NCBI GenBank assembly: GCA_031421935.1
Contig: JANOPQ010000205.1
Span: 1 to 43,868 of the forward strand
Direction of reading: 5' to 3'
DNA from: JAJTFW01 sp031421935
Lineage (GTDB): Bacteria; Bacteroidota; Bacteroidia; AKYH767-A; OLB10
DNA: 43,868 nucleotides
Shown: one piece after another, positions 38,851 to 43,868 of the stretch
Position numbering within the stretch: the stretch's first letter is position 1
Layout: each line of letters opens with the position of its first letter
Made by a program: the position numbers and the translations under genes
Notes under the pieces: model-generated
Seen by the model: the letters and a program-made list of their open reading frames with translations, nothing else
What the model was told of the DNA's origin: nothing
The model's database searches: none

Positions 38851-40939
38851 AATTTTGCTTCACCCCCTTCAACACTTTCCTATTATTATTCGTTTGAATA
38901 ATAAAGAAGTACATACCATCATTCATGCTGGATAAATCTACTTCTACAAAATAATCATTTATTTCGTTGATTTGCTTTATCTTTTTACCACTCCCATCTA
39001 ATACTTCTACTGAAACTATGGGATCTTCATTTTTATTTTCAGAATAAATGCCAGTTGAATTCGTAAAGAGTGTTGGCAAGAGTTTAATGTGAGCCGTAGC
39101 GTCAACTATTGAGTTGGCAGATAGATTTGCAAATCGATTTCCACTTCCTCCGCTTGCAGGTGGTGGACAAGATGGTATTTGCATAAAGGGATCAATTTGA
39201 ATTTTCACTTCAGATCCATTTTCTGCATGAAAGCCATGATCTAATTTAATATAATCTCGGGCGATCATTTCTAAATCGGTTCCTGTAGAAGCAATATACG
39301 GGCCCACAGGAGATGATGGCTCTACATTTTCTCCAGCAAATATTTTTGAATTAACATAGTAAGTATTCGGAGCAAGAGCTGTTTCGGTTTTATCTTGCAA
39401 GTAGAGTGTCCCGTTATTTAATTCATATTTTTCAATGAGTCGACCGCCATTACGATCAATAGCTACACGATGCAAACCGATGATGGTTGTTTTATTGGCG
39501 AGTTCTAATGTAGAACCTGGATTAAGAATAAACGCAGCATCAAACACACGAACACATGGATCTAATGTAAGTTTACTATTGTTCGCTAAGCGATACAAGG
39601 AAGCGTATTTAGAATGGTCAGGATTTGTTACGACGTCAGGAAAGTTTGGATCCTCACTGCGCAAATCGGTGCGAACAGGCACATCTCTAAGATCATTAAA
39701 AGGTCCGCCGTTAATTGCAGTATTGTCGGCCTGGACTTCCGCAGGTGATGGATATATACCACGTATGGTTCGGAAGGAATAATTAGATGGGAAATGTAAA
39801 TTGTGAGCAGTGATGGTGACGTCGCTGGGGTTGTAGAAAATTTTATCTATTGTACTTATATTGGTCAAAATAATATCCTCGTTCACATTATACTGATGTT
39901 GGTATCCTCCCATTGCAAGCATGTTTCCTGACAGACTATTATATTCAAATCCAGCTGGATTTTGACCTCTCCATTGAAGTGCGGGAGCAGAAACTAAACC
40001 AAACGGTGGAAGATAAGCAAAATTAGAAACACTTGCTCCGGTTTGAAAAGTTATGTTTTGATTGGCAGGTTTTATAAGTTCAGGTAAAGAACAATATGGA
40101 ATGTTTAGTAATTCGTTATATGGAAAATAGTCCAGTGTTCCTTGACTTAGTATTCGATTATCACTTGCAACATTGTACAAATAATCGTATCCAAAAGACA
40201 AAGGGACAAATTCAGGCGAAAAGGCAATATCCCAATCCATCATAGTACAAGTAGTATTCCCAGGACTGCAGCCATTACAACTACATGGTGGATAGTACCT
40301 CATCCTACCTCTTGTGTTATCATATATCCACGAAAACGAATAAATGATGGGGGGATAGGGCGTTGAAGTAACCTTTGCGCCACAATGAATATTGATAGTG
40401 TGTTTAATCACAGTGTGCGGTAATAGTTTATTTGTTGAATTAGAAAAGTAGGGATTGTCATTAATAAAAGCTTTGCTTACCAATGTTTGATCAAAAGAAT
40501 TATTTAAGTATGGCACATGGAATTTATTATATAGATCTCCCCATCTGAATTCAACAGGGTCATAAATATCATGAGGTATAATCAAATTTCTTGTAGTTGT
40601 ACCTAACAATCCACTGCAACCTTGAGTAAAAAATGCACATTCTGGCATAAATGGGAAGGACACTATTTCAAAATCTAAACTTACATGTACATTTCCTAAA
40701 TTAAGGTTTATCGTACTATTCCATGGAGTACGATCCATTAAAATTTCATATTCACCTGAATAACCGGATAATAAACCCTTATCCCACCATTTATAGCCTA
40801 TAGACCAAGAATTGATATCAATAATTTCAAATTCAGAATTTGGAAGTTGACTATTATTAATATACGGATTAAAAACATTTTGACAAAGCGAATTTAAACT
40901 TGAGGTTACAAGAAGGCATGCAAATATTATTTTTTTCAT
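38849..40939 (-). CDS. large secreted protein with T9SS-like C-terminal domain
   Basis: This 696-residue protein has a signal peptide (1-20, cleaved near SLCQ). The middle contains a Cys-rich segment with CSCNGCSPGNTTC (about 218-230) and beta-rich parts. NNSKLTLDPCVRVFDAAFILNPGSTLELAN is a repeat-like beta structure often seen in adhesin-type proteins. The last 75 or so residues (SVEVLDGSGKKIKQI ... DGMYFFIIQTNNNRKVLKGVKQN) form a T9SS type A sorting domain. The first ATG overlaps the stop of the upstream gene by 4 bases, so the two are one operon. Function unknown. Confidence 0.85.
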   Translation of the reverse strand: MKKIIFACLLVTSSLNSLCQNVFNPYINNSQLPNSEFEIIDINSWSIGYKWWDKGLLSGYSGEYEILMDRTPWNSTINLNLGNVHVSLDFEIVSFPFMPECAFFTQGCSGLLGTTTRNLIIPHDIYDPVEFRWGDLYNKFHVPYLNNSFDQTLVSKAFINDNPYFSNSTNKLLPHTVIKHTINIHCGAKVTSTPYPPIIYSFSWIYDNTRGRMRYYPPCSCNGCSPGNTTCTMMDWDIAFSPEFVPLSFGYDYLYNVASDNRILSQGTLDYFPYNELLNIPYCSLPELIKPANQNITFQTGASVSNFAYLPPFGLVSAPALQWRGQNPAGFEYNSLSGNMLAMGGYQHQYNVNEDIILTNISTIDKIFYNPSDVTITAHNLHFPSNYSFRTIRGIYPSPAEVQADNTAINGGPFNDLRDVPVRTDLRSEDPNFPDVVTNPDHSKYASLYRLANNSKLTLDPCVRVFDAAFILNPGSTLELANKTTIIGLHRVAIDRNGGRLIEKYELNNGTLYLQDKTETALAPNTYYVNSKIFAGENVEPSSPVGPYIASTGTDLEMIARDYIKLDHGFHAENGSEVKIQIDPFMQIPSCPPPASGGSGNRFANLSANSIVDATAHIKLLPTLFTNSTGIYSENKNEDPIVSVEVLDGSGKKIKQINEINDYFVEVDLSSMNDGMYFFIIQTNNNRKVLKGVKQN

Positions 40940-42513
40940 GATTTTACTATTTTTTTTACCAATACGAATTCGTTATTTGTAATTATTAAAGTATATATAT
41001 TACTTGGAAGTGATTTAAGACAATCAATTTGTATCGATTTTACATTCGATATTATTTGAGTAGCGACAGTACTACCCATGGAGTTTATAAAAGTCAGCTT
41101 ATATTCTTTATTAGATTCCAACCCGTCTAAAAGAAAATAATCTGTTATGGGATTTGGGTAAATTTTCAACCTGTTTTTGGAATCTGTTATTTCCAAAGTA
41201 GAAGTAATAATGCAATTATCATAGAATATTAAATTAAATGTAGAAATAATTGGGTTAAGTTGGTCTGTTATAATTCCTAAATATTTGGATTGATTGGAAG
41301 TTTTGAGTGAAGGAGAAAAGCTGGTGGAGATGTAGTTGTTGTGTTGCGGAACACCTAGACAAGAGGATGCTGTATTAATTTTTCCTTTAGAAATAGTAAG
41401 GTTATTAAGTATATTTTGAAGTTGTTTTCTAAAAATACCGATTGCATAGTAATCGGTATTTTTATTGTAAAGTGAAGTATAATAGATATTACTCCAGTTG
41501 GGTAATCCAAATAATTTATAAAGACTATCTGAGATTCCATTTGAGTTAAATTCATAAGTTCGAACATTATCGAATGCATAAATTACACCTTGCGCATTAA
41601 AGAATGCATCTCTCAGGTTTCTGAATCCTGCGGGAGCGTTTAGTTCATGGGCATAGATGACAGTAAAGGTAGAATCGAGTAATGAATAAAAATAGTTCTG
41701 GCCACTAGACGGAATCGAATTATGAATAATTCCAAAGAAAATATTGCTCGTAAGTGGATCTAACTTTAAAAGAGGATAACCAGTAGATGGATCAAATAAA
41801 TGCATAGTAGTTTTTACATCCCTGTTTAAATCAATTCTAGCTAAGTGAAATTTATTAACTGGTATTAAAGGATCACTTGTAAAGAAAATTGCAACAATAT
41901 TATTGTTTAGTGGATCGTATTCAGCTTTTACTATACTTAAATTTGCTTCATTTACAATAGAATATTTTGAACTCAATAATATTGATTTAGAAAAAAGATC
42001 AAAGGATGCAATTATTCCAGAATTTACAGAATCTTCAATGCCTCCATAAAGAAGTAGTGAGTCTTCAAATACATTTAAAACCCTTAGCAATACATCATAT
42101 TGTATATCGAAGATTTTCCTTGTCCAAATCGTATCACCATTTTGGTTTAAATTAATTAGTACACTGTAATACTTGTCTAGGCTATCGTCATAGCAGAAGC
42201 CATTCAAGAGAATCGAAGAATCTTTCAGTTCATACAAATTATCAATTGAAAACATTTCTTCTATACTTATATTTTTACTCCAAATGGTATTTAGTAGAGT
42301 GTCTGATTTTATAAATACGATACTATTTAGACTGCTACTATAATTATATTTTAAACTTGCGTAGTATAAAGTATTTAAACTATGATATAATTGCTTTGCT
42401 TCGCTGTAATTATTTAATGTGTCATTCGAACTTTTCGAAATGAATTGTGCAGATAACATGTTTAGATTAAACATAAATAGTACGAAAGTTAAGAGGAAAA
42501 TATATTTCTTCAT
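40936..42513 (-). CDS. secreted protein with T9SS type A sorting domain, unknown function
   Basis: This 525-residue protein has a signal peptide (1-23, cleaved near MLSAQ). The body consists of short beta strands with repeated LYELKDSSILLNGFCYDD and DSLLLYGGIEDS type segments, suggesting a beta-propeller. The T9SS sorting domain is at about 449-525 (LKIYPNPITDYFLL ... LVKKIVKS). It overlaps the next gene by ATGA. The coding strand is strongly AT-rich compared with neighbours such as dnaE. Confidence 0.85.
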   Translation of the reverse strand: MKKYIFLLTFVLFMFNLNMLSAQFISKSSNDTLNNYSEAKQLYHSLNTLYYASLKYNYSSSLNSIVFIKSDTLLNTIWSKNISIEEMFSIDNLYELKDSSILLNGFCYDDSLDKYYSVLINLNQNGDTIWTRKIFDIQYDVLLRVLNVFEDSLLLYGGIEDSVNSGIIASFDLFSKSILLSSKYSIVNEANLSIVKAEYDPLNNNIVAIFFTSDPLIPVNKFHLARIDLNRDVKTTMHLFDPSTGYPLLKLDPLTSNIFFGIIHNSIPSSGQNYFYSLLDSTFTVIYAHELNAPAGFRNLRDAFFNAQGVIYAFDNVRTYEFNSNGISDSLYKLFGLPNWSNIYYTSLYNKNTDYYAIGIFRKQLQNILNNLTISKGKINTASSCLGVPQHNNYISTSFSPSLKTSNQSKYLGIITDQLNPIISTFNLIFYDNCIITSTLEITDSKNRLKIYPNPITDYFLLDGLESNKEYKLTFINSMGSTVATQIISNVKSIQIDCLKSLPSNIYTLIITNNEFVLVKKIVKS

Positions 42514-42609
42514 CTTGATAATATTAAGTAGGAAAACAAATACTATAAAAAATATTAGACTTGCTTTCGGTAGATTAAAACAGTAGTTTGAAATTTGAAA
42601 GAGATTGCA

Positions 42610-43868
42610 TTATTTCTGTTCCACTTTCCGTAACCGCTCTTCTAAATCAAAAATGTATAAATGCAGTTCTTCAATTTTTTCATAAGCCTTGCTCATCAAT
42701 TCCATCATATTTGCACCTTTGCTTTCTAATTCGCTTGCAGAAGGAACACCGGGAAGATGTTTGTTTTTTGAAACGAAGTTGCGGAGTGTAGTGATGTTTA
42801 GGAGTTCGTAGTCATTTTCAAAAACATAATCGGGCCAAGGATTGCCTAAGGAACAATAAATTTCTTTTGCTCCTAGTTTTCCATCTACCAAAAGTTTATA
42901 GGTAGAGCCTCCAACAGCAACATTAGGATCGATACCAATATATACGCTTCCATTTAAATAGGAAACACCTTCTACTTTAAATTGTACCCCATTTGGAATA
43001 GCCCAAGTGCCAACTCCCACTTTATTTTGTGGACAGCTAATAATTTCACCGGTACCTAGCCCCCACCAAAAAGGTCCTGAATTGGCACATGGCTGTACCC
43101 CTTGGCCAATGCTGTTTGATTTTAATATTCCATTTCCATCTAAGTAAACCGATCCAGATAGTAGGTTATGAATTTTTAAATCCCCGTTAGATTTAATAGT
43201 AATTCGGTCTAGGTTGTAAGTTTTTATTTTTAAATCTTTTGCATCCGTTGTACCAATAAAATGTACACTTGGGTCAGTACCTGTATTTCCAAATTGCGTC
43301 CAATCGGAGCGATCTGGCTCAGTGAGTAGGAATTGTTCTGGAGCAAGTACACATTGGTTCGCATCCGTAATATTCACATTATAACCTCCTCTTCCTAAAT
43401 TAAAACGATCTGATGTTGTTGGACCGTCTTCCCATGTATAAGTGTAAGGGCCTACGCCGCCTCCTGCTTGTAATAGAATATTACCATTAAAGCAATTATA
43501 GCAACTAATATTATAGCCATTCGGAAAACTACTTAATAGAACGTCAACAACCATAGGTTCAGGTTCTGTAAGCGTGATTTCAGCTATGGCGGTATTTCCT
43601 ACAAAATCCTTTACAATTAATTTGTAATATCCAGCTGCAATTTCAGTGAGATCTTGTGTAGTGGCACCATTGGTCCAGATGTAAGTGTAAGGAGGAGTAC
43701 CACCAGTTACCGTTGCATCAATATTCCCATCCCTTGCTCCAAAACAGGAAATATTAAAATCATTATAATTTCCAGAGAAGAGTGTAGCTTCTACTTCTTG
43801 CGCAAACAAAGCCGTTGAGTTACTCAAAACAGCCAATAGAATTAAAATTTGTAGCTTGTAGCTTGTAG
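42610..43868 (-). CDS. SprB-repeat surface protein, start beyond the right edge
   Basis: The frame is open through the right edge, so the start lies outside. The first visible residues, TSYKLQILILLAVLSNSTALFAQ, are the end of a signal peptide, which shows that the TTG at 43836 is not the start. Two SprB-type repeats follow (NISCFGARDGNIDATVTGG-PPYTYIW and NISCYNCFNGNILLQAGGG-PYTYTW). The end, with VFENDYELLNITTLRNFVSKNKHLPGVPSASELESKGANMMELMSKAYEKIEEL, is the coiled tail known from S74/tail-fibre-like Bacteroidota proteins. No T9SS domain is seen. Confidence 0.88.
   Translation of the reverse strand, partial: TSYKLQILILLAVLSNSTALFAQEVEATLFSGNYNDFNISCFGARDGNIDATVTGGTPPYTYIWTNGATTQDLTEIAAGYYKLIVKDFVGNTAIAEITLTEPEPMVVDVLLSSFPNGYNISCYNCFNGNILLQAGGGVGPYTYTWEDGPTTSDRFNLGRGGYNVNITDANQCVLAPEQFLLTEPDRSDWTQFGNTGTDPSVHFIGTTDAKDLKIKTYNLDRITIKSNGDLKIHNLLSGSVYLDGNGILKSNSIGQGVQPCANSGPFWWGLGTGEIISCPQNKVGVGTWAIPNGVQFKVEGVSYLNGSVYIGIDPNVAVGGSTYKLLVDGKLGAKEIYCSLGNPWPDYVFENDYELLNITTLRNFVSKNKHLPGVPSASELESKGANMMELMSKAYEKIEELHLYIFDLEERLRKVEQK
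43851..43868. repeat. CTTGTAG word repeat at the right edge
   Basis: GTAGCTTGTAGCTTGTAG is cut by the window end. A related word GCTTGTAGCTTGCAG occurs in the gene-free stretch at 2708-2722. Here it codes part of a signal peptide (residues SYKLQ). Confidence 0.6.

Noticed and set aside
43834..43836. TTG at 43836 as start of the SprB-repeat gene
   Set aside because: The frame is open upstream and codes a signal peptide core, so the true start is outside the window.

Overview
The window comes from a member of the phylum Bacteroidota, with a moderately AT-rich genome. The evidence is type IX secretion (T9SS) sorting tails on several secreted proteins, SprB-type repeats, DUF3127 and S46 peptidase genes, weak or absent Shine-Dalgarno sequences, and many promoters of the Bacteroidota form TTG/TTTG - 19 to 23 nt - TAnnTTTG. 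I do not place it below phylum. No rRNA, tRNA, CRISPR array, transposase or integrase was seen.

Left part (1-7.1 kb). A translesion or SOS-type mutagenesis cassette: an XRE-S24 (LexA/UmuD-like) regulator on the + strand, divergent from a DinB polymerase and a second-type DNA polymerase III alpha subunit on the - strand. The dnaE frame is open from 1770 to the left edge and contains an in-frame 72-bp triplicated repeat made of intergenic-type DNA. A GxxExxY (PD-(D/E)XK-like) gene bracketed by inverted repeats sits between regulator and polymerases. YceI and pirin genes follow, the pirin gene with a palindromic operator inside its promoter.

Middle left (7.5-15 kb). An MsbA-type ABC exporter, a second GxxExxY gene bracketed by a different 43-bp inverted repeat, deoC, a T9SS-secreted protein, an S41 processing peptidase and ferritin.

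Centre (15.1-26.6 kb). A compact biosynthetic operon on the - strand: (A-PCP-KS-AT-ACP-aminotransferase), then (C-A-PCP-thioesterase), then an Sfp-type phosphopantetheinyl transferase. The adenylation codes read by eye are DVQFIAHVVK (proline type) and DILQLGLIWK (glycine). The AT is malonyl type and no ketoreductase is present. The inferred product is a 3-amino-3-(pyrrolidin-2-yl)propanoyl-glycine skeleton, that is, a vicinal diamine. A chain of hairpins lies between its promoter and htpG.

Right part (27-43.9 kb). htpG with a sigma-54-like upstream site, a DUF3127 SSB-like protein, a DPP11-type S46 peptidase, a DUF433/DUF5615 toxin-antitoxin pair, a panD/flippase-like/rfaE2 operon, a lone receiver protein, an archaeal-type peroxiredoxin, and a TIR-like membrane protein plus PIN nuclease pair with its own strong promoter. 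Two T9SS-type secreted proteins and a SprB-repeat protein that runs off the right edge end the window.

Throughout, gene-free stretches are filled with palindromes and low-complexity word repeats. An 18-bp palindrome, TCCCGATAGCTATCGGGA, occurs four times intact and twice in degraded form. In at least one gene (dnaE) and probably a second (the right-edge gene) such words have become coding sequence.
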